Below, piece after piece: positions 9,391 to 20,507 of a stretch of DNA of 64,000 nt. Position 1 is the stretch's first letter, and each line of letters starts with the position of its first letter. Below the pieces are notes generated by a model, which ran no database searches, was not told the origin of the DNA, and saw only the letters and a list, made by a program, of their open reading frames with translations. This stretch comes from Eleusine coracana subsp. coracana (lineage: Eukaryota > Streptophyta > Magnoliopsida > Poales > Poaceae), in NCBI GenBank assembly GCA_032690845.1, contig CM064430.1, positions 52,053,882-52,117,881 of the forward strand, given 5' to 3'. Both the position numbers and the translations under genes were made by a program.

Positions 9391-11424
9391 AACCCCTCTG
9401 CATGTTAGTAGTTTTGCCAGCACTAAATTAAATGGCAAAAACACTAATAAATTTATTTATAATTACATGTGTCTGATAAATTCTTGATACTTGGTGTAAA
9501 ATCATGTCTTGATTTGTTAGACCTTTCTATAAAAGCACAACTCCTAGCTCTCTGTATAATGGTCACCATTGATTATTTAACCTTTTACCTTGTATTAATT
9601 ATTTAAAATCACTGACTCATTACATGTAAGTGAAACTTGACCAATAAATCACTCTTGGTGCATACTATTTACAGTAAATCACCCTTATGAAAATAAATGC
9701 CAGAGCCATGCTAAAATATTATTTTCTCTCTAAGATTCAATAATATTGTTAAACCCTATAATGCAGAATAGCATTTTAGCATAAGACACGCCCTTTCACT
9801 TCTATATGTAATATTGATGTTAATGTATTTGTCAAGGAAGTGCCATGAATCGAATAATGCTCTCATGCACCACATCATTCGCATCATGTAGATCACGAGG
9901 TGAACCACGTGGAAGCGAGACAGGAGTAGGAACCAGAAGGACCAGGTGGTGACCCCGCTAACCAGGAACCGACTCAGGGCAAGCCCCGGTGCATCCCACA
10001 AGTTTTACCTTTTTCTTTTATCCCTAATTAGGGATGTGGGCTTGTCTGTGCATTAAGTATATAGGAGTTGTTTGAAAACCTAGTATTGCAGTAGGTTCCC
10101 TATACCTGATAATAGCCCTAGGATGGTAGTTGCTTTGCTTAATTTAGGACGATCACTCGTCGAGTGGTATGGAGACCACTCGTAGATCAGGAAAAAATTA
10201 TCACTTGGGAATGATGTCAGATGAAGGAAAGTTGGAATGGGATAACATATGAAGATCGGAAGGGCAACTAGGTGGAAAGAGAAGGACAACTTGTCTTCAA
10301 GGAGGTAGCCCCGTCCGAGTCACCTAAGGCCACGCCTCGTGTCCGGCCCATGGGATCAAGTTTGAACATACTGTTTGCATGCTAGAGTTATGGGCCCAGT
10401 AAACTGGCGTAGCTACGACTACTGCTTGGTTGGAAGGTACCCTGATCCTTGAGATGGAACTGGGGCTGAGAGGAGGGAGCAATCCACCCACAGATGGCGG
10501 CACGGGGCGCAATGCGTTGGGGACCCTTCTCGGGGGAGCCAGGCACGGAAGACCTTGTAGTACCGTATGTGAAAGGTTTCTTCATGCGGCTTCCATGAAG
10601 CATGTATGGATCATGCAAGCAGGTTTCTCCTACAGGATGTAAATTGATTCAAGTTGCTGCCCCTCACAGTAATGAGTACCACTTGATAACTCCACTGGAA
10701 CAGTGTTGGAAGCCATTAATGAGATGAATGGGTTCAATATTGCTATATAGAATTATTATTAATTGTATTGCAACCATGATTGTTGTAGTTATAGTGCAAA
10801 CTAAATTTATCATTTCTCATGACAACTTAAGTAGTTTCTAAAATTTGAAAAGTAAGGATCCACTCTTAGGCTGTCTTTTTGGCAACATAAACCCCACCCT
10901 TATATGTGCATGTCTAGGAGTCGGTTGTATTTGGCCATTTTGATGGGTCAGTCTTGCTGAGTAAATTAGTTACTTAGGACGTAGCTCTATGTGGTTTTCA
11001 GATGATCAGGATGGAGACTGCCACTATGGTGGGAGGTTCCACTAGGATGACCAGCGTCCTAACTGCTAGAACATTGAGTGGGAGTCTTGCACCAATGATC
11101 ATGAGGAGTAGGCTTGTGTGTGCTGGCACGGTGTCAAGGACATGATACCGATCAAGGCTGGCTACTACTACTATGTATCATCATGAGAGGGCGACTGTAT
11201 CTTACTTATTCTGTCAGACATTTTACTATTTTGCTTCCGCACTTTAAAAACTCTGGTTTGTAACATAAATTTGGATTTATGTAAAACTCAACTTGATCTT
11301 GTTCTTGTTGCAAGCTATGTTGTTTCTATCATGTGTTGTACTATTGGGCGTCATAACGCATGTCGCCACCCGAGAAAGATCCTAGAATGAAATCATCTTC
11401 ATGGTAAGGCGGTTCTGTTATAGC
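9391..11424 (+). repeat. E 5' LTR, distal part (interrupted by A2)
   Basis: This 2-kb stretch has no open gene. It runs from the A2 edge up to a degenerate methionine-type primer-binding site at 11426, so I assign it to the 3' part of the 5' LTR of element E. E's 3' LTR start (31973-32803) shows a different, proximal portion, consistent with A2 having inserted into the middle of the 5' LTR. A perfect 8-bp stem (CGAGTGGT/ACCACTCG) sits at 10161-10182. The exact LTR end near 11424 is uncertain because the terminal bases are mutated. Confidence 0.5.
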
Positions 11425-11425
11425 A

Positions 11426-11438
11426 TGGTATTAGAGCT
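11426..11438 (+). other. E primer-binding site, mutated (initiator-Met type)
   Basis: TGGTATTAGAGCT differs from the intact TGGTATCAGAGCC of element D (16475-16487) mainly by a C to T change. This is the tRNA-iMet priming site typical of Tekay/Del elements. Confidence 0.7.
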
Positions 11439-11929
11439 ATCTCGATAATAGTACAATATTCAAAGACATATTTTTAAAAACCCCGTTACGAACGAGTGAG
11501 GACATGCTCATAAGAATATTATTAGTTATGATTCAAGTGGCAAAACTAACTATAGGAGGTTGTTTGTTTAAATATTTGCATATACGGCATCATCAACGAA
11601 TGTATGTGTCCCGCCATGTGGACAATAGTATGGGAAGCTAGCACAAAAGTGTAAACGCAGGCTGATTGCGGAAAACATCAGTGTCCTGCCATAGGACAAT
11701 AATAAGTGATTATTTTTGGCTCGCTTTTTTTGATTTGATGTATTGTTCTGAAATGAATCTTCTACAGGTACGCTAACCATGAATCACGTAAGAATCATAT
11801 AGCATGTGACGAACTTGAGAGATCGACTGCCACCAACTATACATATGGTCCTATTCGTGACCAACATATGCATTCATGTAAATGTTGAAACATAAGTCAT
11901 TAAGCAAATCTGGAATTTCAGCAAGCATG

Positions 11930-12960
11930 TGGCTCACACAAAACTCTATATCTCCTCACTCAAAAGTCTAAATCATGCAAATAAATACTTGTTGAAATCA
12001 TGAACAAACCCCCTGTACATCCAGTAAGAAATTTTGCTTTGAAATTATCTGGATAATGCTATTTTGGGTCTGTCCGAGTCAGCACGTCAATTTGATGTCA
12101 ATCAGGAATTCAGATTATTACCTATCTTGAAAATTCATAACTCCTTGCCCAGACCACCTATGGGGCTGTATGAGAACTTTATGGAAATATGGTGAATAGT
12201 TCTAAAACTTTTCTAGTCTAACCATTCCTTTTTGACGTTTGTAAGATAGGTTTATTAACCCATTTTTGGAGCAACATTATTCTGTCCCCTGAAACAGTTC
12301 AGCAGACTAGTAGCAATTTGTAAATTCTATATCTCGAATTCTAAAAATGTGTTGCAGGTGTGCAAGTATGTGTTAGAAAGGTGCTAAAATTATTCATAAG
12401 GATGATAGTTTTATTCTATATTTAAAATAAAATAAACCTGGATTTCAAACCCTTTCTCAGACCAAACACAGCGATATCTAAAACAGATTTTCAGATTCTG
12501 ACCTATAACTTAGAAAATTCATAGCTCCTAAATCGTTTATCCTATGAGGGTGGATAAAGATAGATTGGAAAGGTGAGAAAGTCCTCTACAACTTTTGTAT
12601 GAACCCGAACGACTAGTTTTACACTTATAAGGAGCAGTTTACCTTTTCGTGTTACCTATCGGTAAGGCAACAGATTTTGCTAGGAGCAGAATTTCAGAAA
12701 CTGATAGTCGACTTAGAAAATTCCCATCTCCTGAAACCCTTATTGGATGTAGGCATGTAAATAATGATTAGAAACATGTTAAAATTGTCTACAAGATTGA
12801 TATTCATTGGTTCCACTAATTCTGCACTTAAGATAGCCGTTTTGGCGTTTTAGTAGCTGTTGTACTTTTATGACAGAACTGAACGCATTCTGAAAATTTC
12901 GGGTAAAGTATGCATTTGATGTTGGAACAACTTGGGTACTATCATCGTTGTTATAATTAG
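11930..12960 (+). repeat. Degenerate ~190-200 bp tandem units in the E leader
   Basis: A block resembling CAGA..CTG..AACTTAGAAAATTCATAGCTCCT recurs with its 'AATTC/ATATCTCCT' part near 11941, 12130, 12321, 12515 and 12717, so spacing is about 189, 191, 194 and 202 bp. Units are poorly conserved and non-coding. They lie between the PBS and gag of E. Confidence 0.5.
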
Positions 12961-13164
12961 ATATCCTTACTGATCTGCACCTTACTACGTTTGGAGCATT
13001 TACTCACCCTTGAATTGTGTTCCCTCATGAGCAAGAGGCTAACGATATTCCCTGATTTTGAATTTTAGAATAGTTCGCACTCGCAACATCAATGACCTTA
13101 ATGGGGAGCAACCCGAGGGCTCCAATGCGGGTGGCAGAAACAACCCCCATCCAACCCCACACAA

Positions 13165-13920
13165 ATGATGGCGCAGTTCGTTGCCACGATGATGGAAAAC
13201 CAGCAGCTGCAGGGGGAATTCATGAGGCAACTGATACAACAGAATGCGGCAAATAGAAATGCTCAGAGGGGAAACAACGATGGTGCCCAGCCAAACAACA
13301 CCTTTGCTGACTTCCTCGCTACCAGGCCACCCACGTTTAGCACTGTCGCTAAGCCAATGGAAGCGGATAAGGAATCCAAGTTTGGACTTCTCAACTGCAC
13401 GCCTTTACAGAAGACTCTTTTTGTAGCACAACAGCAGCATGGAGCAACTGGGGCATGATGGGCCAACCATGTCGCCTCACTCGGGGTGGATCATCATGTC
13501 AGTTGGGATGAGTTCAAGGAAGCATTCCATGCCCATCACATTCCGATAGGTCTCATACGAAGAAAGGCAAGAGAATTTATGGCTCTCATTCAGGGGAACT
13601 GTAGCATCCAAGATTATTGTGAGGAGTTCAACCGCTTGGCTCTGTATGCTCCCGAACATGTGGACACTGCAACCAAGTGTAAGGAATGCGTCATGGAAGG
13701 GTTGAACGCGGAGCTATAGTATCATCTCAACCTCAACATTGGTGGTACCTTTGCAGAATTTGTCAACAATGCTATCATCATTGAAGATGGCTACCGTAAG
13801 GTCCAGGCAGAGCTCAAGAGGTCTGCTAGTGCGATGGGGGCATCCAGTGGACCCTCATAGAAGTACCATATGGTATACACCAACGCCTCCGGCCAGAAGT
13901 ACCGCTCCACCCCGGTAACT
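13165..13920 (+). pseudogene. E gag, N-terminal part, truncated by insertion of D
   Basis: The frame encodes a Tekay/Del-type gag: an N-terminal Gln-rich helix (MMENQQLQGEF), the TFADFLATRPPTF segment, then the core with VSWDEFKEAFHAHHIPIG and DYCEEFNRLALYAPEH. The same frame continues through three in-frame stops at about 13456 (TGA), 13717 (TAG) and 13858 (TAG), each explicable as a C-to-T or G-to-A change from Trp or Gln codons. Upstream residues from about 13075 are in another frame. The gene stops at 13920, where D inserted, and its zinc-knuckle end reappears at 31616. Confidence 0.8.
13916..13920. repeat. Left TSD of D (TAACT)
   Basis: TAACT here matches TAACT at 31611-31615, flanking D exactly and joining the two halves of E gag. 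Confidence 0.93.
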
Positions 13921-16471
13921 TGTAACAACCTATTCTTCATATTTTTCAAATTATTAATTTTTCCTAATTTAATTAGGGTGTTAATATTTTTCTTTAGCTA
14001 CAAAGATTATTTTCTTAACTTACTTATTTAAGTAATTAAAATATTTTTTGTTTGTTATATACATGCTGGAGTAGTATTGTTGTAGATGTTTTTATTTGGA
14101 TGTAAAATAGTTTTAAAATTCGCCTAGAAATTGATTTAGATTTAATTTAGAAGTTAAACTAGAAAATAGAAAAGAATCTTGAAAAGGATTTAGAAAAGAA
14201 AAGAAGAAGGAATTTTCCTGGTCTCTAGGCTAATTTTTGTCTCGGCCCACTCTCTTTCTCCCCCTTTTCCCTTCTCTCTGTGGCCCAGCAATACCGCGCA
14301 ACCCACCAGTCCCCGCAGCTCACTTCCCTCCCCTTCTCTCTCTCTTGGTTCAGCACAGCCCCGCCGCACAATCCCACTTGCCGGCCTAGCTCACGCAGCC
14401 TGCCCCAGCCCAGCTTTGCGAAGCAGCCCAGCAAGGCGCTCTCAGCCCAGCTTTGCCCGCAGCCGTCGACAGATGGGCCCCGTCTATCAATCCCCTCCTC
14501 CTACCTCCTTGGCTTTGATAACCGACGCCGAGCGCACCAGTGCGACCTCCCCGCTTCCCCTCCCCTACTACCGGTTTTCAATTGTGCACTAAGGAGCGCA
14601 AAAGCGCAGCAATGGCCGCCGCCGGCCATTAAATCCGGCAAGCCACGCCCGCTCGTTTCCCCGTTCCTCCTCCCTATATATCGACCCCCTCGGCATCGCC
14701 CTGCCCTGCCGCTTCCTCCCATCGCTCCCCCTCCGTTCCCCCACCCCCAGAGCCCTCGCTGCCGAGCTCCGAAATCCTCCAACACCACCTCGACATTGCG
14801 AGCCGCCTCGGAGCCTTCCCCCACCTACACGTCATCTCGGTGAGGACCCCCAACTCCTCCTCCCTCTATTCCACCACTCGGCGCCTATTCCCGGCCACCG
14901 GAGCGCCTTTCCGGTCAAGCTCCGGCAAAGCCGCTGCCGCCGCCGCCGCTAGGTCGCCACCGGTTGCCGCCCATCTCGCCTGAACCCCCGTGAACCATCC
15001 GATTTAAATTCTGTGGCACAGATTAGAACCCCGAAGGGGTATAGTTGTGGTTCACCGTGGACCCTCTAGTCAACGCGGTCCATAAGACCTGTAGACCAAG
15101 TCCACGGTGTTTTGCGCATAGGCCCCTAAGCTTTGACCTAATTAGATTTTTCATCCAAATTTTCTACAGAACCTTTATTAAATTATGTTCTAGCCTCTAA
15201 ACTTTTTATAAACATTCTTTTAGCCCTGGAATTTTATAGAAACGCCCCTGATCTTAATTTTAATTATATTTTGGTCCTAACATTTTACACTTAGGCCCTT
15301 ATACTTAATAAAAATTATGTTTAGGTCCTAATATTTTGCAAAAACAACCTTATACTTTTTAGTAATTACATTTTCATCCTAATATTTTACATTTTAGCCC
15401 CTATATTTTTATAAAATTACAAATAGTCCTTAAAAACTTCTATTTTTACTTTTAGCTCTAAAACTTCAAACTAGCATAACTTTTTCACCATAACTCCGAT
15501 TTAGGCGATTTTTACGATCACGAAATTATAGGAACATGTACTATCTTTTGGTAATGTTTTCATAGTCATTAGGAAATGTTTGGTGTACTGTTTGTTATTT
15601 GTTTGTGTTTTACTTTTCCGGTATTCATTGGTATTAGAAGAGGAGCAGCTCCAGAATTTCCAAGACCTTGATTTTGAGCAGCAACTAGCGGGAGAACAAG
15701 GCAAGTGTCCTTAACCATATTGCACCTATTAAGGATTAGTTTATTTTCATGCATACTTGTCTAAATTGAATCTCGTGTCACTTATCCTTCCTTATTATTC
15801 CTTATCGCCTGGGTTATGATTTAGTGTACGGGTTTTTGGGTACGGTCATGAGCGGCCTGGATCCTCACACGATTAGATGGATGCTTGGGTCGATCTAGTG
15901 GGTAACCAGATTTGGCTGGTAGCTACAGGTGGGTAACCTGTAGTGTTCTGATATGGGTGGGTAACTGATAGACTTGCTATCGGTGGGCAACCGATAGTGT
16001 TGGACAGGTGGTTAACCTATTGGGATACTTTCACCTAGTAAATACGATGCTTTGAGTCATAGGATACATAGTGCAGTAAACCTGTCTCAAGCCTATTCTT
16101 GTTTTAGCCTACATGTCATTATTTTCCCCCACTTGCTGAGTATGGTATGTACTCACGCGTTATAGTTTTCCCTATTTTGTTTTTGCTATATTACTGCTGC
16201 TCAGACGACGCTGGCAAGACGGACTACACCGATGAGGACTACTTCAATTAGGAGTGCGGCCCTCGGTTGACTGCCGGTGGCGTTATGAAGCCTTCCGCCG
16301 TTTTCTTTTATGCTTTAATGTAATTCATGATATGTAAAAATAACTCAAGGTATTAATAATAATGACATTGGTTATTTACTGTTACTTCACTTTTGTTTTG
16401 TATGCATGAAAACTTGATCTAGGGCACGTATACAAATGCATTTGGTTTTGGCCTTAAAACCGAGTGTGACA
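13921..16471 (+). repeat. D 5' LTR
   Basis: It starts TGTAACAACC and ends GTGTGACA, about 2.55 kb, followed at once by the PBS. A TATA box (CTATATAT, about 14674-14681) precedes a GC-rich leader. Long proline/arginine-rich open frames on both strands at 14280-14843 reflect this composition and are not called. Downstream come T-rich diverged repeats (15120-15440, TAGGTCCTAATATTTTAC-like blocks about 40 bp apart) and a hairpin array (15893-16020). Confidence 0.88.
15893..16025 (+). repeat. Array of small hairpins with constant GTGGGTAAC-type loops in D LTR
   Basis: Five successive units share a GGTGGGTAACC-like core. Two are perfect: stem CTACAGGT/ACCTGTAG with loop GGGTA, and stem CTATCGGT/ACCGATAG with loop GGGCA. 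The stems differ from each other yet each pairs fully. The others (CTAGT..ACCAG; GATAT..AACTGATAG; AGGT..ACCT) are partly decayed. The same array is present in the partial 3' LTR at about 31038-31165. Confidence 0.75.
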
Positions 16472-16474
16472 GAG

Positions 16475-16487
16475 TGGTATCAGAGCC
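16475..16487 (+). other. D primer-binding site (initiator-Met type)
   Basis: TGGTATCAGAGCC begins three bases after the LTR end, complementary to the 3' end of plant tRNA-iMet as known for Tekay/Del and many other plant LTR elements. Confidence 0.92.
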
Positions 16488-17189
16488 ATGTCGACCGTAG
16501 GACGCAACCCTAGTAGAATGGTCGTTCCATAGGTCCTATTTTAAAACTATTATTTGAAAAAAAAACTTTTACTTCAAAATAAATAAATTATATTATTTTC
16601 TCCTGACTTATCTATATTCTCAAATGATTTTCAATTTTTTTTCAAAATATTAGTTTGGTCGGTTTGAGCAATCATGAGCAAGATGAATAATGTGAAGATT
16701 TCACGAGCTGACTCCACAGCATACAAAGGTGCTATAGTTGAAGATTCTTTTTCATAAAATGAAAAGCATTGGACATCAATCTACGCCAGCATGGAGAAAG
16801 ACGTTTCCTGGAAGTTTAATTTAGGATCCCTCCCTTTTGATAACAGAATCGCTAGAAAAACGTTAATTGTATTGCTCTTTCTTGTTTGTGATGTGCTATG
16901 TTTGAGTTGGTTCTTTGATTGTGTGCTGGTGTGCTTGCAGAGCATTTTGCTTTGTGAACACATCACTTGGTTGTTCTAGATTTAGTTTAGTTGGGGTACC
17001 TATCCTCCATTCCTTGTCATTCTATTCTCTCTCATTGATCCATAGAGCCACTACATTGAAGCTTTGCTTGTGGATTGGATTAGTGCAAACCCGAGTGTGA
17101 ACTTAACACGAGTAGCGATCGTCACTAGACATACGAATATGGAATCTGAAGGATCGAAAACTAAAGTTGAGGCATATATCGACAACGGA
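16488..17189 (+). other. D internal region lacking gag
   Basis: Between the PBS and the protease relic there are only about 700 bp and no gag-like frame, where 1-1.5 kb of gag is expected. The stretch 16720-17100 holds short open frames with no recognisable motif. I see no domain and cannot tell whether it is replaced, captured or decayed sequence. Confidence 0.5.
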
Positions 17190-19138
17190 ACATGAAGTTG
17201 ACTTTTGAAATCACTAGAGTGAACATCATCAAGCTACCGAGTGAATTGTATCCAGAGATGAATGCAAAGCATGTCTACCCCAAGGTGAACCTTAATATAA
17301 GGGGGTAGACTTTTCTGCAAATATCATAGCCCTTGAGTCTAAAGGAATTGATGTGATCCTTGGCATGGATTAGCCAAGCCAGCATAAGGGACTTATTTAT
17401 TGTGCTAAGAAGGCAGTCAAGCTTACAGACGATACTGGAAAGGAATTGGAGTATCTGGCCGAACCACTCATCACTAGCAAAGGAGCAACCAATCGCATCG
17501 TGTTCAATCAACTTGATGCTACCTCGATCGAAGACATCAGGATTGTCAATAAGTTCCTTGATGTTTTTCCAGAGGAATTACCAGGTGTGCCACCAGACCA
17601 TGACATCGAGTTTGTTATTGAATTAGTCTTTGATACTGCTCCTATTTTTAAGAGACCCTATAGAATGGCTGCAAATCAGCTAGCTGAACTTAAGGAACAA
17701 CTCCATAAGTTGTTAGATAAGGGTTATATCTGTCCTAGTGCATCTCCATGGGGAGCCCCTGTTATCTTTGTTCCCAAGAAGTATGGTACTCAAATGATGT
17801 GTGTTGACTATCGTTGTCTGAATGAGGTCACCATCAAGAACAAGTATCCATTGCCTAGGATTGATGACTTGTTTGATCAGCTTAAAGGAGCATGTGTTTT
17901 CTCCAAGATTGATCTCTGGTCGAGATATCATCAACTGAAGATCAGGGCAACTGACATACCCAATACCGCTTTCGTCGCTCAATATGGCTTGTACGAGTAT
18001 ATGGTTATGTCATTTGGATTGATCAATGCTCCTGCCTACTTCATGTATCTAATGAACAAGGTTTTCATGGGGTATTTGGACAAGTTTGTTGTGGTGTTCA
18101 TCGATGACATCCTTATTTTCTCAAAGAATGAGGAGAAACATGAAGAACATCTTCGTCTAGTATTACAAAAGCTAAGAGAGAATCAACTATATGCCAAGCT
18201 GGGTAAATGTGATTTCTGGTTGAATTAAGTCTCATTTCTTGGTCATATTATCTCTAAAGGAGGAGTTTCTGTGGACCCTAGCAAGATGAAAGATGTGTTG
18301 AGCTAGAATATACCTCAGAGTGTTACAGATATCCGAAGTTTTCTTGGACTAGCAGGATACTATAGAAGATTCATCAAAGGATTTTCCAAGATAGCCAAGC
18401 CCATGACTGAGCTGCTAGAAAAAGGAAAGACTTTCGAGTGGACACTGGAATGTGAAGCCATCTTCCAAGAACTAAAGAAGAGACTTACCACAGCACCTAC
18501 CCTAACCATGCCTAACATGGAGAAGCCATTCTCAATCTATTGTGATGCTTCGGGCAAGGTCTTGGATGTGTGCTCATGCAAGATGGCCATGTGGTCGCCT
18601 ATGCTTTAAAGCAGTTAAGGAAGCATGAGGAGAAATATCCAACCCATGACTTGGAGTTAGCAGCAATGGTTCATGCTCTCAAGATCTGGAGACACTACAT
18701 CATTGGCAAAATGTGGGAGATATATTCAGACCACAAGACTTTCAAGTATATATTCACCCAGCTCGACTTCAACCTCAGGCAGCGAAGATGGTTAGAACTC
18801 ATCAAAGATTATGATCTGGGAATCAACTACCATCTAGGCAAAGCAAATGTTGTAGCGGATGCATTGAGTAGATGGTGTTACCTCAACATGTTGTCAACAC
18901 GAGAGTTGCTACCTGAATTCTATGAAGAATTTCAGAAGCTTAACCTGGGATGGGTATCCAACACCAAAGTTGTTGCAATGGAAGTTGACTCAACACTGGA
19001 GCATGACATTCGTAAAGGACAGCTTGAAGTTGCTAAGGTCCAAGAAATCAAGCAACTCATTAAGAAGGACAAAGCTCCAGGATTCACAGTAGATAATCAA
19101 GGAACTTTATGGTATAAGAAGAGGTTATGTGTGCCTGA
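17190..19138 (+). pseudogene. D protease, reverse transcriptase and RNase H relic
   Basis: The protease end shows VNLNIRG and GIDVILGMD followed by an in-frame stop where Trp is usual. The reverse transcriptase (about 17600-18230) contains SPWGAPVIFVPKK, FSKIDL and the catalytic FIDD motif in VVVFIDDILIFSKN, followed by KCDFW. In-frame stops occur at 18226 (TAA) and 18304 (TAG). The thumb and RNase H (IYCDASG; HDLELAAMVHALKIWRHY; DALSR) follow, with a frameshift near 18560. The pol frame then runs to 19138, where B inserted. RT copies RNA to DNA and RNase H removes the template, both in cytoplasmic particles. Dead, but the catalytic residues seen are intact. Confidence 0.88.
19134..19138. repeat. 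Left TSD of B (CCTGA)
   Basis: Matches 30314-30318 exactly and lies within the integrase-side pol frame of D. Confidence 0.94.
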
Positions 19139-19524
19139 TGTCGAAGCTTGAGATCGGCAGTAAATATATAGGGCTAGGTCAAGACTAAGAACTACGATGG
19201 TTACACAAGACGCCGAATTATACAGGTTCGAGCCCTCTCAATGAGAGTAAAAACCCTATGTCCTGTGTTCTGTGTATTGTATTGATGTTGTGAAACTTGT
19301 ATCGCCTGTCCCTCGATGGGGGGTACCCTGCCACCTTATATATCCAGTCGGCAGGGAGGGTACATGAAGAGTCATAGTCATAACTCTTATGGATTTACAT
19401 AGAAAGTCTATCTCTAAATGCCTTGTGCTCCAAGCCGAGTCGGTCGGCTTCCTTGTTGATGAAGTACCCGGTCAGCTACCGACTTAGTCTTGTATGAGGA
19501 TACCCGTAAAGCAAGTATCCCACA
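19139..19524 (-). repeat. B 3' LTR
   Basis: On the plus strand it starts TGTCGAAGCTTGAG and ends TATCCCACA, 386 bp. Its minus-strand TATA-type motif (complement of CTTATATATCC, about 19337-19347) is shared with the other LTR. A polypurine-type tract (complement of CAGCCCTCGAG) abuts it at 19524. Confidence 0.93.
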
Positions 19525-20292
19525 GCAGCCCTCGAGTGCTTTCTGATTTTGAGCTTTTGATTCTTCGAGTGATCTTCAATACAAATCATAAATCAGGAAG
19601 ACCTCTTTGTTGAAGTTCCTGATAGATCCGGTGCATCGGTTAGGTGCACCTGATCAGGTGTAGCCCCCGACTCTTGTATAATTTGGAGACTGACAAATAA
19701 TACAAGAGTCTAATTATATTAGCTCTTATTATTTTGTATGTAATTTTCTCAAACCATCGAGTCTGAGTTTAAGAGACCTCTGATCATCAAACTAGTAAGC
19801 CAATTTGCATGGCTTCAACCTTGCCGAACGATTATTAAAAAAGGCCGAGTGATATACACTATGTCCAAGTGACTGATCGGTCTGAATTTTATGATATCAA
19901 TCATATTCAATTCATTTAAAGTAATATGACATCAATCATATAACGGTATTAAGCTATATGACATCAATCATAATATAGCCTTTCCCTAATAATTAGTCAC
20001 TCTATCTATTCATGAGTCCAATTTTGGTAACTTAGTTATTGACTTCAATCAACACTATAACCTTTGATCTTCTATCCGTATGACCATCAAGCCATTTGCT
20101 ACATGATCATCAAATCATATAGATACGATGGAACACTTTTAAATGCTTCTCATCAAAGAAGCCCCCGAGTCTTACTTCTCAAGGTTTTAAACCCTAAACA
20201 TGTTTAAGGCCTTTAAATTATTCTTAATCAAAAAGTTGCATCACTGTACGGCCCATTCCGGCCCATGGGACCCTTAGGTCAAAAAGCAGGAG
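19525..20292. other. B spacer between 3' LTR and accessory gene promoter
   Basis: No coding signal. It is AT-rich with several short repeated phrases (TATGACATCAATCATA at about 19890-19975) and repeated C-rich tracts of the form AGCCCCCGA (19661, 20161), which on the minus strand resemble the purine tract beside the LTR. Confidence 0.5.
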
Positions 20293-20300
20293 TATAAAAG
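20293..20300 (+). promoter_or_regulatory. TATA box of B antisense gene
   Basis: TATAAAAG lies about 215 bp upstream of the ATG at 20508, on the strand opposite to gag-pol. Element C has TATAAAAG at 55649-55656, about 300 bp before its ATG. Confidence 0.65.
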
Positions 20301-20507
20301 GGCAGCGTCAAGTTGACCCTCAGTCCATGCCGCACTTGCGCACAAACTCTTCGTCTTCCTCGCGCCTCCTCTGCTCAGCGACTCCTCTGCTTCTACGGCT
20401 AGGGTTAGCGCTTTTGCTTCCGGCCGCTGCAGATCTCACCGCACCTAGCCCTCGAGCTTTTGCTAGGCCTCAACACTTGATCTGCCGCACCCAAAACAAC
20501 CATTGCT

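Noticed and set aside
10388..10642. Short frames in the E LTR
   Set aside because: No domain, conflicting frames on both strands, within LTR-type sequence.
14280..14843. 187-codon plus-strand frame and 107-codon minus-strand frame
   Set aside because: They lie in the GC-rich leader of the D LTR downstream of its TATA box, with low-complexity Pro/Ser composition and no family resemblance.
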